From Paracyclopina nana (lineage: Eukaryota; Arthropoda; Copepoda; Cyclopoida; Cyclopettidae): a DNA stretch of 64,000 bases. Every line of letters begins with the position of its first letter. The first letter of the stretch is position 1. Of the stretch, positions 12,396 to 23,048 are shown piece after piece. Under the pieces are notes generated by a model. It was not told the DNA's origin and searched no databases. It saw only the letters and a list, made by a program, of their open reading frames with translations. The translations under genes were made by a program, and so were the position numbers. Location of the stretch: positions 6,386,001 through 6,450,000 of the forward strand of contig JAGUCH010000005.1 of NCBI GenBank assembly GCA_019096065.1, read 5' to 3'.

Positions 12396-15043
12396 TATAA
12401 AGCAAAGAAGATCTATTGAATTCCTACCATTTTTTCCCTTGCGTTAAAAATGAATTGGAAAAACAATCGGTGAGATGAACCATATCAAAGATATGGTACA
12501 TAGATAGAGTCGCAAAACACTTATTCTCTTTTGGGGGAAAAGCTAACAGTGCTTTCCACAACTGGTTGTCATATCAAGTTGCACATAACAATGCTGCTAT
12601 ATTTCCCCCTGTCACAATATGGAGGAGGAGACCCTTAGTATTGTGACTCCCAGCTGCTCATGCACGAGCATATTATAGCAGTATACTAGTGTTCTGTAGG
12701 AAACTAACTTGATGTGGCAAAAGGGTCTCGGCCTTGGCTGTCTACCTCATTTAGCTTTGCATATAGCACTTGAATGCTTCTTTTTCGTGGTGGCCGTCCT
12801 TTGTCAGCCTCACACAAAATGATGGCCCCGACCGTATACTTATGTAGCTATGGTAGGATAAGACTTTTCAAATTTCCTCCTCCTCCTTCAGCAGCAGCAT
12901 AATTAATTCTAATTTTGGCATCCCGCAGCCATGCAAAGTTTTTCTGGTGCCGATCCTTTCAAGGCCATTCCAGAATCTGACACATTTGAGGTCGTCGCCT
13001 AGACTCCTTCAAGATTGACACTTGAGTGTCAATAAGAAAGTAAGTAGATAGATAGTGCCCCTCCCTTTTCCACAGAGTAAGAAGGGGGAAATGGAGAGAG
13101 GAGCACACATAGTAGCACAAGTTCTTCAGTAGCTGTTGAAAAGGCCAAATTGAAAACACGACAGCTCTCCGCTGTGTATATACTATAGAAGTAGCTGGAT
13201 TGGCGGCTTTACAGAAAGAAAGGCCACGCAATCGAAATAAATTGTTTTGACGATCGATCTACCTCCAGAAGCCTAGTAGCATAATGGCTTTGGGAGCCAT
13301 CCCTCGAAATTGCATGGGGGGTCCCTTTTTTGATCCGACTTGATCTAACTCCATTTGACAGTTGTAGGTGACTTTTTGCCGACTACCCTTGTGATGGAAA
13401 ATTCATGAACTTTTTCGACATGTGACAGCAGACTAATTTCCTAGACTTTCTCCAGCCTCGGATTCGCCATAATAGTACATACGTAGTAGTATGCTATAGT
13501 AGCTTTGCAACTTTGGCAGCAAAGGATCTGTGCGATGAATGCACGAGAAAAATTGCTTTCAATTTATTTCTCAGATGGCTAGGCATGCAGTACACACATG
13601 CTAAGGGGGAGCTGCTAAGAAAATGTGGCCTCCTTTCCTCCATGCATCTGGATCGTACTTGAAAATCGGAATTTGCCGGCCACCGCACTCGACGAGGCGA
13701 TTCGGGATATGGCGGCCTCTGAATCATATAGGACCGGCTCATAAATAAAAATTGTCTTCTTCCCTGACGATACATTGTGAAAATTCTGACCATATACTCT
13801 CGAGGAGAAAGTGACCTGAGACAATAAATTACTTCATTTCATGCAACGTACGCGTCAGTGATACATAATTCTTAGCTAGCTTTTTTGAGAACAACCACGA
13901 AAGGTTTCCGAGCTGCCGCAAATCCCTTTGCATAGCATATGGATTTTGGCTTTGTAGCTGCATGGGAGCCAGCAATCCATGAAGGCCACTAATGCATAAC
14001 ATTTATTTGTTGGGGCCGCTGAACGGAGGGATTCTCGATCGTGGTTATAAAGAGCGCATAAGTATCTTCTTGGCACCCCGGCAATGCGTAATTGACCCTT
14101 TATTGCCTCAATTGGCAGTTCAACGCGAGCCATTTTAGCCTTTTGAAGGTGGATGTAAAGTAAAAGGAGGCCAAATGTGCGTAACCCCATGATCCCTTTA
14201 GGAGCGAGAAAAGTTCACTGATTGCTCGCGGTCCGCGATTGCCTTCTTCATCGGAGATCCTCTATTTTTCCATCGCCATGCGAGAAGCAAGAACTTGCTG
14301 GAAGAATAAGCTTCAAAAGCTGTCTAACCGGTGGATTGGCAAGCTACGTGTAGCATGCGCGCACCTCTCAGCCGCTCGATCGCCAAAGGGAGATTTCCTT
14401 CGTCGGTTTTTGGGTCAGAGGATCTTTAAAGCAGCTGGCTGCCGTAGTTGTAATGGGGGGAAAAAGTTTGAATCGCCTATGCATGAAGTGGAGGGAAAAG
14501 TTTCCATGGGCGCAGTCGCTTCGATAGAAAATCGAGCTAGTTAGCTTTTAGCAACTCCCTTTGAATGAAGCAACCTAGCCAACAAAGATCGGAAAGCCGC
14601 CTTTTTGAAGCATGCTCCGCATCTTGACATCGTGACGGGGGACCCCGGGCCAAAGGGATGACGCGGTTTTGTTCCTAGGTGATGAGGCGAGAAAGGAGGT
14701 CTGGGCGCATGCAATGAGATGCTGAATTCGGATAGCTTGCGTATGCATGCTGCCAAATGAATGCATCGCAATGATGACGTTGTGCAACCCCATAAATACG
14801 GCGTTCGTTTTCGCGGCAGCTTTTCTTGTCGGGAGCAAAGGTAAGCGTGGATGAAGCTCGATTGAGCCAAACCGCGGAAAGTCGAGCATCGCATGCACTC
14901 GAGCATGCGGGATCTAATCTTCTTCCTAATCAGAACAATCTCCTTAGGTAGCGTACGCTCGAGGCTGCAATTAGCCACCTGAGTCATGGTTTTCCTAAGC
15001 CGCTTTGCTTCCCTCATTACGAGGCCACAAATGAAACGAGATC

Positions 15044-15095
15044 CTCGGCATCGCTTCATTTCCGTGGATTCCATTCCGAACGAAGCGATGCCGAG
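15044..15095. repeat. Perfect 14-bp stem hairpin
   Basis: CTCGGCATCGCTTC (15044-15057) and GAAGCGATGCCGAG (15082-15095) pair perfectly across a 24-base loop. The stem is too short and too perfect for a typical animal pre-miRNA and is isolated. Function unknown. Confidence 0.5.
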
Positions 15096-15877
15096 CTGCA
15101 TGAGCTTACCTTACCGTGATCGCCGTATTTCTATGGGCCGGGCTGCTGATTTATCGGCTGAGAACGTGAGGAAACTTTTGCGATTGGGAAAAGCGGGTGG
15201 TGCGCTCTCTTGGGCGACCTCTCCACGAGTGCGGCGCGAGTGGTCGTGAGAGCCACTCGGCTCCAAAATCGTGCCCGCGTGCGTGGAGGCCGCCGGTGAG
15301 ATCTCGAGGACTCTCATGACTTGCACTCGAAAACTTATCCATTCGTTTGGCTCACTCTTCGCATGGAAATGCGCGCAAAGAGTTCCAAGTTGGACAGGTG
15401 GAGGCGAAAGGCCGGAATGACGTGCAGCTTTTCATCAAAGAGATGAATGCAACAGGATACCGTTGCAGATCAGTCGCCAGCATTCGAGCTACGCGCAAAA
15501 CACTTCCAAGATTCGAAGCCATAGCAACTCTAAGAAATCACGTGAAACGCGGAAAGCCGCGTAGCTAAGAACAAACGACATCTGCAGCGCCATTATGGTA
15601 CGATGAAAACGATGCGCTAATCCATTGATCGTTTTAATGGAGTCAAGAGTTCACTCAGCGACAGTCGACCACGGTGCTGCCAGATGCGGTCATCTGCCAC
15701 CGAATTTGAGATTTTGGAATTCACATTAGTATCATAACAATAACATTGATGTAGGGCGATCCCAGCGGCCTTTATGGGCAACTTTTGGGATTTTCAGCTG
15801 ACACTGCTCGAGAAAAAAAACTGATTAAGGTAGTTCGAAATAAGGACCCAAGCAGATAAGTGTTATCAATTTTTTAA

Positions 15878-16122
15878 AGGATCACTTCATGACGGTAAAA
15901 TAAAATGGTTTTAAATCTTCAAGAAACATGAGAAACTTAAATCATCAAGATGTTAGAGTCCAGAAGCTATGCATAAGTAAAAAAAGTAACCATCTATAAT
16001 AAATATTCGCACCAAAAAAAGTGGCTCGACTCATCACCACAAAATATGTCTTTGAACTCAGCTCCCAAGTGTTTCTTCAAAAAAGTCGGTAGATGGAATG
16101 TCTTTGTTATGATACTCCTGTC
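15878..16122. repeat. Dispersed repeat copy shared (inverted) with 33022-33192
   Basis: The stretch around 16066-16122 (TTTCTTCAAAAAAGTCGGTA, then ATGTCTTTGTTATGATAC) is the near-exact reverse complement of 33022-33070. The stretch at 15878-15917 (ATCACTTCATGACGGTAAAA) matches the reverse complement of 33160-33192. Order and spacing are kept, so both belong to one interspersed element family, the second copy being part of the left flank of the transposon nest. Confidence 0.7.
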
Positions 16123-16358
16123 TAATCCAATGTAGGTAATTTATAAGCGGCTTCTTTTTTTTGGATGTCATATGTTCACCTTTGGTGGATTCCTAGCTGT
16201 TGGTCCCTGAGCCCAGAGGAGCTGTGAGAGAAACTGCTGGCGGAATTTCGGGAAATCCTTCCGGTAGCACTGCCCGCAAAATTCATGGCCCTGAGATTTC
16301 ACCCAGGATGTTCGAATGTCATCAGCTGCTTGCGGTCGTGGAGGAGAAAACACGCAAA

Positions 16359-18416
16359 ATGAGCTCTAGTCCGCCCTTGGTGCCTCGGCCGGCCTCAAGG
16401 GCGTCCTCGGGATCGGCCAAGACTCCTCTGGAAGTGCTCACGCGAATGGGTTTCAGCAAGAGACGAGCGCTGAAGGCGTTGGCCGCTACCGGCGCCGGCG
16501 CCAGCTCTGTGAAAGGCCTCCAGATCGCGTCGGACTGGCTGATGGCGCACGCCAACGACCAGACGTTGGACGAGGCTTGTCCCCGCCACTTCCACGTGCA
16601 CCTATGTCCAGCCCAAGGGTCTCAGCTGGCCAAGAACCTCCAGACCTTTTGGGACGCCAGCCTCACGCAGATCGGCTGGAATGGCGCCCACAACTCGAGT
16701 CCTCACATCACTCTGATTGCCGGTAGCTAGCTACTTTCCTTAAAAGTGTCCTCCTCGCATCACCTCCTCTTTTTCCATGCAGGCCTGGCCGTGCCCGATG
16801 AGAAGGTGGAAGAGCTCGTCCACATTTTCTCCCGCGTGTGGAACGAGTCCCGGGCGGACTTTGACGGCAACGAGTTCGCCTTCGAGAAGTACGTCAGCCC
16901 CAACTTCCTCGGCTTCTTCGTGGGGAAAAACGAGGAGTTCGCGCTGCGGAATTTCGTGCAGGCGCTCGCCGACGAGATCCACGAGACACTCGGCCTGACC
17001 ATCGACGGCGCCAAGGACAAGGAGTGCTCCTTCCACCTCACGCTCGCCTACCAGTTTTCACAGAAGCACTACGCCGGCCTCCAGGACTTGGCCGCCAGCG
17101 TGGACATGAGCGCCAGAGCCGACTGGGAAATCCGGCTCTACTCGTGCGACGAGAGAATGGCCATGCCAGACATCAACGCCTTCAAGGTGTTGCGCCCCCA
17201 AAAGCCGCACAATGAGCAGGAGCTCGAGCTGATCCAGGGCGACTTCGTCTACATCTCCGAGGACTCGTGGAACTCCTCAGACAACTGGGTCTTTGGCACC
17301 TCCTGGCTGACCGGCTTGACCGGATTCCTGCCCAAAAACTATGTCACGCAGACGGCCGAAACCAACACTTGGACGGTTCACCTCGCTATCCCTCTTAGTC
17401 ACGTGGTCGTGAAGGACATTCCGACCGCGACCCCCTCGGCCTCCCTGGACCGGCTCAAAGAGCTGGCCACGGCCGTCACGAGTTCCTCGTGGACCCTGAG
17501 CTCGAGCGCAGCCTCTGACCTGTCTACCACTTCCAGGTCAAACACGATCAAGAAGCGGCCTCTCAGGCAGCCTCGAAAAGTGTTCGTCATCCGCCATGGC
17601 GAACGCGTGGATTTCACGTTCAACGCCTGGATCCAGCATAGCTTTAGTGGTGAATCTGGCGAGTACATCCGACGCGATCTCAACATGCCCAAAAGCCTGC
17701 CCATGCGATCTCGCGGCCGAGAGGGCTTTGCCCGAGATTGCCCCTTGACCGTGGTGGGGTCGCTGCAAGCGTCGCTAGTGGGCGAGGCGATGCGGGAAAA
17801 TGACGTTGTGATAAATCATGTGTACTGCTCCCCTTCCCTGAGGTGCATTCAAACCTGTCACTCGCTCCTCGACGGTCTCGGCGCCCTGGAGCTCCCAATA
17901 CACGTCGAGCCTGGACTGTTCGAGTGGCTCGCTTGGTACCAGGATGCCATGCCCGACTGGATGAGTGAAAAGGAGCTCGCTGAGGCCGGATACAACGTGC
18001 AATTAAGCTACAAGCCTTATATTAGTGCCGAAGAGCTCCGCGACTCACAGGTTCAGGGCTGTGTGGAGAGCTGCGAGGCGTATTATACGCGCAACTTCTT
18101 CGTGACTCAGTGCGTCCTCGCGGCCACCGAGGAGGCGGGTGGGGATGTCCTCTTTGTGGGCCATGCGTCCACTCTCGACGCCTGCGCACAACAGCTGATT
18201 GGAAACGATCCCAGATCGATGCAGGACTTGATGCAAGTTGTGAGAAAAGTGGCGTACTGTGGGGTAGCCATGCTGCAAGAAGAACCCATTTTGCCCTCCG
18301 CTGTCAAAGTCCCCGCCTCTGGCAAGCGGAAATGGACCCTCAAAGAGCCTCCGTTTCCGCCATTGACGCATTGCAGCAATGCTCGTTTTGATGTCAAGGC
18401 TTTTTTGCCTGAATAA
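16359..18416 (+). CDS. UBASH3: UBASH3/STS-family protein (UBA - 2H phosphoesterase-like - SH3 - histidine phosphatase)
   Basis: Two coding exons, 16359-16722 and 16783-18416, joined through a 60-nt GT-AG intron (HITLIAG|LAVPDEK). The product is 665 aa; human UBASH3A/B are about 650-660. Domains in order: UBA (about 20-65, LEVLTRMGFSKRRALKALAA); 2H phosphoesterase-like region with paired motifs HITL (about 116) and HLTLAY (about 206); SH3 (about 268-320, ELELIQGDFVYISEDSW then GFLPKNYV); C-terminal phosphoglycerate-mutase-like phosphatase with catalytic RHGER (about 392) and FVGHASTLDA (about 579). Both key histidines of the phosphatase are present. Family members bind ubiquitin and dephosphorylate tyrosine-kinase signalling proteins (Syk/ZAP-70 in mammals). 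The ATG at 16359 is chosen because the conserved part starts soon after; in-frame codons continue upstream. Its AATAAA lies 28 nt before the GNB1L ATG. Confidence 0.93.
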
Positions 18417-18511
18417 TCTCGTTGATTTTGAAGCCTGCTCAAAAAGAAACCATTTTTGCCTATTTTGTCAGATTAAATGGATATTTATGACACGCGCATT
18501 TGTTGAGGAGC

Positions 18512-18543
18512 AATAAATGATTGATTTTGCGCTTGTTACAGGT
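18512..18543 (+). promoter_or_regulatory. Intercistronic AATAAA plus 3' splice acceptor between UBASH3 and GNB1L
   Basis: AATAAA at 18512-18517 is followed by a T-rich run and the acceptor gcgcttgttacag ending at 18541, two bases before the GNB1L ATG (18544). The whole gap between the UBASH3 stop and this ATG is 127 nt, leaving little room for an independent promoter and 5' exon. This is the layout seen where one transcript is cut and the downstream message receives a spliced leader; here that is inference. Confidence 0.55.
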
Positions 18544-19440
18544 ATGGCGAAAGTGCACCCAGAGATGTATTTCAATGCGGACACTGAGGTCACGGCCTTG
18601 GCTTTTTCGCTAGACAATAAGCAACTCGTGGCGGGAACCTCGCACGGGGCTGTTCAAGTGTGGGACCTCAAGTCGCAAAAACTGCTCAAAACAGTGAGTG
18701 TGTTTGACCGCTCTCAGCCCATATTGTGGCTAGGACAGCTCTCGGAGTGCGCAATCATTGTTCACGCGCGTTTTTCCCCCGAGCTCAAAATTTGTAGTGC
18801 TCAACAGCTTGTCGTCAGTCAAACTTTGCGCATTCCGGCGGCCGTGAATCATTTTTGCAGAGGAGACATTCGGGACAGGAAGATCGCAGTGGCCACCGGT
18901 GACAGCAACTTGGCGGTTTTTGATGATCTCAAAATCAAAGTGTTGGACTGTATAAGCGAAAAGAAGGACGGCAATTTGGGAAGCTTGAGGATTTTGAACG
19001 ATGGCCTGATTGGGCTCGGCTTCGAGTCAGGAGAGCTGAAAATTGTGAACATTGACGACGAGCAAATGGTTGCATCGATCAGCGTGACGCATAGCATTTT
19101 GAGCATAGACTTTGATTCGGACAAACTTGTGCTTGGAAACTCGGACAGTTTCATTGCCGTCCTGGCATTCAAGGATGGTATTCTGGAAGTGTTGACGAAG
19201 AGGGAGTTTCCGGGGAAAGGTATTTCCGCCCTTGCAATACGCTCCGACCGGAAAATTCTCGTGTCAGGATGCTGGGACGGTACGGTGCGTATCTTTTCTT
19301 GGCTGAAGCCTCAAAGCCTTAAACCTCTCGGCGCTTTGAAGTTTCACGAAAAAGCAGTGGAAAGTGTGGCTTGTTCGCCATCAAATTTGATAGCAGCCGG
19401 TTCAACAGATGGCTATATCAGTATCTGGAAAATTTATTGA
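18544..19440 (+). CDS. GNB1L: GNB1L-like WD40 protein
   Basis: A single-exon frame of 298 codons, preceded immediately by a splice acceptor. An upstream in-frame ATG at 18517 lies inside the AATAAA/acceptor region and is unlikely to be used. The reading begins with a WD40 blade (TEVTALAFSLDNKQLVAGTS, VQVWDLKS) and ends with the most GNB1L-like part: AIRSDRKILVSGCWDGTVRI, ALKFHEKAVESVACSP, LIAAGSTDGYISIWKIY. This parallels the human GNB1L C-terminus, where a WDHRIRVF blade is followed by an LLAAGSKDQRISLW blade. Yeast Asa1 and human GNB1L act with the TTT/ASTRA machinery that folds PIKK kinases (family knowledge). Human GNB1L is 327 aa. It follows UBASH3 on the same strand with only 127 nt between them. 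Confidence 0.85.
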   Translation: MAKVHPEMYFNADTEVTALAFSLDNKQLVAGTSHGAVQVWDLKSQKLLKTVSVFDRSQPILWLGQLSECAIIVHARFSPELKICSAQQLVVSQTLRIPAAVNHFCRGDIRDRKIAVATGDSNLAVFDDLKIKVLDCISEKKDGNLGSLRILNDGLIGLGFESGELKIVNIDDEQMVASISVTHSILSIDFDSDKLVLGNSDSFIAVLAFKDGILEVLTKREFPGKGISALAIRSDRKILVSGCWDGTVRIFSWLKPQSLKPLGALKFHEKAVESVACSPSNLIAAGSTDGYISIWKIY

Positions 19441-19821
19441 GTTCACCCGAGATGTCTTTATTATCATTGTTATACTTCCTAGCGTGATAATAATGAAAGA
19501 ATTTGAAAATTACATTATAGCTTGGGGAGGGCATGATGATTACGATGATGGAATCGAGCTGCTAATGCTCCTTTGAGATGATCACCAATCGGTTAAATCT
19601 TCTTCTCGTCTTGTTTTGCTGAGCAGCAGGGGATGTGACAAAAATGATGGTATAACACGGAAATGCCATTTTTGTCGTATGCCTGTTCTCTTAAGTTGAT
19701 TCTCCTCCCCTCCTGCTCTGACAACAACCTAGCTTGATTTTCTGTCCTCGATGAAGAAGGTATTTTGAAAATTTCATAATTAGTAAATTATTGATTGTTG
19801 TCGGTAGTATGAAATTTTGTA
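19441..19821. other. Convergent intergenic gap between GNB1L and RAB8
   Basis: AT-rich 3'-flanking DNA between two gene ends. No open frame, RNA gene or repeat was recognised. Confidence 0.5.
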
Positions 19822-20855
19822 TCACAATATGGAACACCGATTCAGCCATTGCTGCATGAAATTTCGGCCTCGGCCATCATCTTTGCCCAACTGGTGGCCT
19901 CGTTCCTGCCTGGGTGGATTTTGGGCCTCCTGCAATGAAAGAAAAGCGTCATTAAGAGTTAGTTGGTGCAGCAAGCAGCTTCTTGGCCAAATGCATCTAT
20001 AACCGTGAACTGCTCGCTAATACACTTTTAGTGCATGAGTATGGCATTGGTAATTAGTCAGCGGTGGCAAGTCAAACACACCCTGTAAGTTCTCTCTTTA
20101 CCTGCTGCTCAATTTGGAAGGGAAGCAAAAGGGAGAAGAAGAGAGTTGAAAAGATGATTTGGAAAAGTGGTAGAAAGGCTTACCAATCGCTTCTCCATTT
20201 TGCATTTGATATCGCGTGCGAGCGTGAAAAATGCTTCCTCTACGTTGATGGAAGCTTTTGCGGACGTTTCCATGAACTTGATGCCGTATTCGATGGCCAG
20301 TTCCTCCCCTCGTTCCCTTGACACCTGCAAGAAGACAATTTGGAGCGTAATAATGCTTCGTCATGACTCTAATCGGATTTGCAGCAGGCGAAAAAGCGGA
20401 CAAACCTGTCTTCTGTCATTCATGTCGCACTTATTTCCGAGGATCATTTTCTCGACGTCAGCAGAGGCGTGCTCCTCGATGTTGCGAATCCAATTCTTGA
20501 TGTTGTCAAAGGACTTCTCGTTGGTAATGTCGTAGACGAGCATGATGCCCATGGCGCCGCGGTAGTAGGCGGTCGTGATGGTGCGGAATCGCTCCTGGCC
20601 CGCCGTGTCCCAAATTTGCAGCTTGATCTTCTTGCCGTCCAGCTCGATGGTGCGGATCTTGAAATCGATGCCTGCAACAACAGCAAAAGTTACCACTCAT
20701 AGCTCTCAAGCACCATCGTCGAGACAGTCACCTATCGTGGAAATGAATGTGGCGTTGAAAGCGTCCTCGGAGAACCTGAACAAGACGCAAGTTTTGCCCA
20801 CGCCCGAGTCTCCAATGAGGAGCAGTTTGAACAAGTAGTCATACGTCTTTGCCAT
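19822..20855 (-). CDS. RAB8: RAB8-type small GTPase, complete
   Basis: Coding exons (minus): 20855-20732, 20671-20406, 20324-20184, 19929-19822; 212 aa with matching phases. The N-terminus [20 protein letters not shown] carries the P-loop (GDSGVGKT, 15-22). Effector region TFISTIGIDFKI, DTAGQE (63-68), NKCD (about 121) and ETSAK (about 149) are intact. The Rab8-specific reading [20 protein letters not shown] and the [18 protein letters not shown] segment separate it from Rab10 and Rab13. The last exon is divergent, Gly/Arg/Gln-rich, and ends in CSIL, a CaaX box with Leu, consistent with geranylgeranylation as for vertebrate Rab8 (CVLL). Rab8 drives post-Golgi secretion and ciliary membrane traffic. 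Divergent from MUL1, whose ATG is 661 bp away. Confidence 0.95.
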
Positions 20856-21516
20856 GGCTCAGCTTTTCGATGGCCACTCTCACACTACTCAAATGGATCC
20901 ACTAATGCATTCAAGTCACTCTTTGCGTTTAATTTTCAGTCTCGCTCCTCCTCGATTTTCCTCTTTAGCGGCGGCGAATGCTGCTGCTGACCAATCTTCG
21001 TCAGGGCCCGAATTCCGAAAATGCTTACAACACTGGCGCGACGGATCGAACATTTAGCCGAGCCTCAGAAACTTCTCGTCTTCTTCAGCCTTAGTTACTT
21101 TAGCAGACACTTTTAGAGGTCCATATAATCACAAATTGTTTTATCAATTTGTGCATTACCTGCATACTACATCGTGAAATACTAATTTTGAGATTGCTAA
21201 CCTAATGAAAGCCAAGGATGAACCCTAGAGTTTGCTGCGCAGTTCAACTTGCTATATAAGCAAGGTCTTGTCGGTTTTTTTCTCAAACGTTACCAGAATT
21301 CAAATTCATTTGACAGTTGACGTAGCAAAAATCAAGAAAAACTTTCATTCCTCATATGAACAGACATTTGAAAAGCATGTCTCTACATTTTGTAGTCTTA
21401 AGACAATGCTTTTTCCTATCCCGACCCTTCGAGTTGTTCGTTTCTTTTGGCACCTTTTGAATGGCACATCTGGCACCTCCCGATATTTTTGCTCAGTGAA
21501 CACATTGAACTGAAAA
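20856..21516. promoter_or_regulatory. Divergent RAB8 / MUL1 intergenic region
   Basis: The 661 bp between two head-to-head ATGs must contain both 5' UTRs and promoters. I see no TATA box or recognisable operator, and no coding frame of substance. Confidence 0.45.
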
Positions 21517-22651
21517 ATGGCACTTCCTGACATATCAGACATAGTTCCTGAGCTCATCTGTGTGGGGGTTGACGTTGCCATTTGCGGTATCCTGTACAAG
21601 ATTTACTCTCTCAACAATGCTTCAATTCAGCAAATTAAAGTATTATTATTATTATTATTCGATGGAACGTGTGCTCATCATTTCTCATCTGTAGAAGGCC
21701 CCTGTGATTGATTTGGAGTCCGTCAAGGGCAGCGTTGGACACTATGTGAAAAGCAACGGACACCTCAATCCAGATGATCCAAATGAGCTGTCAGTTCCAT
21801 ACGTCATTGTCCATGGCACGGTGTCCCCCTTGAAGTCGCCCTCAAGCCTTCTGGAGAGCCATTTTCAACACGGCGTCAAGGGCGTCATCCGAGAATTTTC
21901 GATTGTGGAGCATAAACGGACATTGGGGCGATCTGGGTTCTGGTACGACTCCACGCGCAACATTCAGACCTACTCCAACCACGTGCCGTTCACACTCAAC
22001 AAATTGGTGGAAATCACGGACTACTCGCAAGCAGCGGAACTCGATCTGGATGTGACCTATGACAAGTTCGATCCTGCTCCCAATAACCTTGGCGACCATG
22101 TCTGGGGGTGGGTTGTGGGCGACCGGCAAAAGGGGGTCCAGTCCACCGAAAAGATGCTCATCAACGGCTCCGACTTGACGGCCATTGGCGAACTTGTCTT
22201 GAACACCAAAGACGGGAAGGTGCGGATGCAAGCTCCGGCCAATGCCAACCCGTACTATCTGGTCAAGGAAACGAGCAAAAGCCTCGTCAAAAGACTCGAG
22301 TCCTCCTCGAGAGTGCTCAAGGTGTGCCTCTTGACCCTGGGCAGCATGGGTCTTGCCATTGGCGCTTATGCTGGATGGAAGTACTACCGAAAATGGAAAA
22401 TCATGCAGTCCGCCAGCAGAACGCGTGAAACGCTCCGGAATATCGTGCAAGAGCGAAGAGCGCCAGAGCCGGATCTTCTGGAGGGCCAGTCGTGTGTTGT
22501 GTGCCTTGGCCAGCACAGGGAAGTGATCTTGCTCGAGTGCGGTCACGTTTGTGTGTGCGCGGACTGCGCCACAGAAATCATGAGGACCCATCCGCAATGT
22601 CCTGTCTGTCGATCACCAATTGACAGAGTTGCCGCAGCCTATATATCGTGA
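21517..22651 (+). CDS. MUL1: MUL1/MAPL-like mitochondrial outer-membrane E3 ligase
   Basis: Exons 21517-21639 and 21695-22651, 359 aa (human MUL1 352). An N-terminal membrane segment (LICVGVDVAICGILYKIY) is followed by the intermembrane-space MULAN/GIDE region (YVIVHGTVSPLKS, QHGVKGVIREFSIVEHKR, FWYDSTRNIQTYSNHVPF), a second membrane segment (about 232-255, VCLLTLGSMGLAIGAYAGW), and a C-terminal C3HC4 RING (CVVCLG, LECGHVCVCADC, CPVC). All eight RING ligands are visible. MUL1 ubiquitinates or SUMOylates mitochondrial fission and mitophagy proteins. The intron acceptor could be tag|AAG (used here) or three bases later; both keep the frame. Start context gaaaaATGG is good. Confidence 0.93.
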
Positions 22652-23048
22652 TGGATGAGAACTATGCCTGAGAACTCATCGTGCCAAAGAAATATAGTTC
22701 ATTGTCAGGGAATTTTAGCATAACCCAGATTAGCCGCGTGCACTGATCCAGTGAAGAAAAGCTTCAGGCATCTTCTCTGCAGCGGCACTGAATCGATTCT
22801 TCTCCGCGACGTAAAAAATCATGAGCTACGATACTGTTGAAACAATGAACAGCTAATCGCAAGTAAGTAGGCCGTTGCTTCAAGGGTCGTATTTAGTGGT
22901 ATTTGGTTTGACATGTACTCTATTTCGACCCTTTCGTTATTGGTGATATCTGCGGTTATCGACTTGCTGCACTTCTGGTAGGTTAAGTATCGATTGGTGT
23001 CGTACGTCTTCTGCACAGTTGTCTTCACTCAATGGCCAGGTCGTGGTG
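22652..23048. other. Gap between MUL1 and the LNR-protein gene
   Basis: About 400 bp with no coding signal. A splice acceptor (cttctgcacag, about 23018) lies roughly 30 nt before the next gene's ATG, so the upstream part is likely 5' intron or promoter of that gene. Confidence 0.4.

Larger units (their letters stand above)
11133..16358. other. Gene-poor intergenic region between TTC39 and UBASH3 starts
   Basis: About 5.2 kb between the divergent starts of TTC39 (minus) and UBASH3 (plus). No open frame here resembles a family or has convincing splice context, so I see no gene. It holds two hairpins (12288-12395 and 15044-15095), a dispersed repeat copy (15878-16122), and presumably the promoters and 5' UTRs of both flanking genes. 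Confidence 0.5.

Noticed and set aside
14239-15568. Several 60-186 codon frames on both strands between TTC39 and UBASH3
   Set aside because: Frames overlap on both strands with no domain, no consistent exon phases and Arg/Cys/Ser-heavy composition typical of chance translation.
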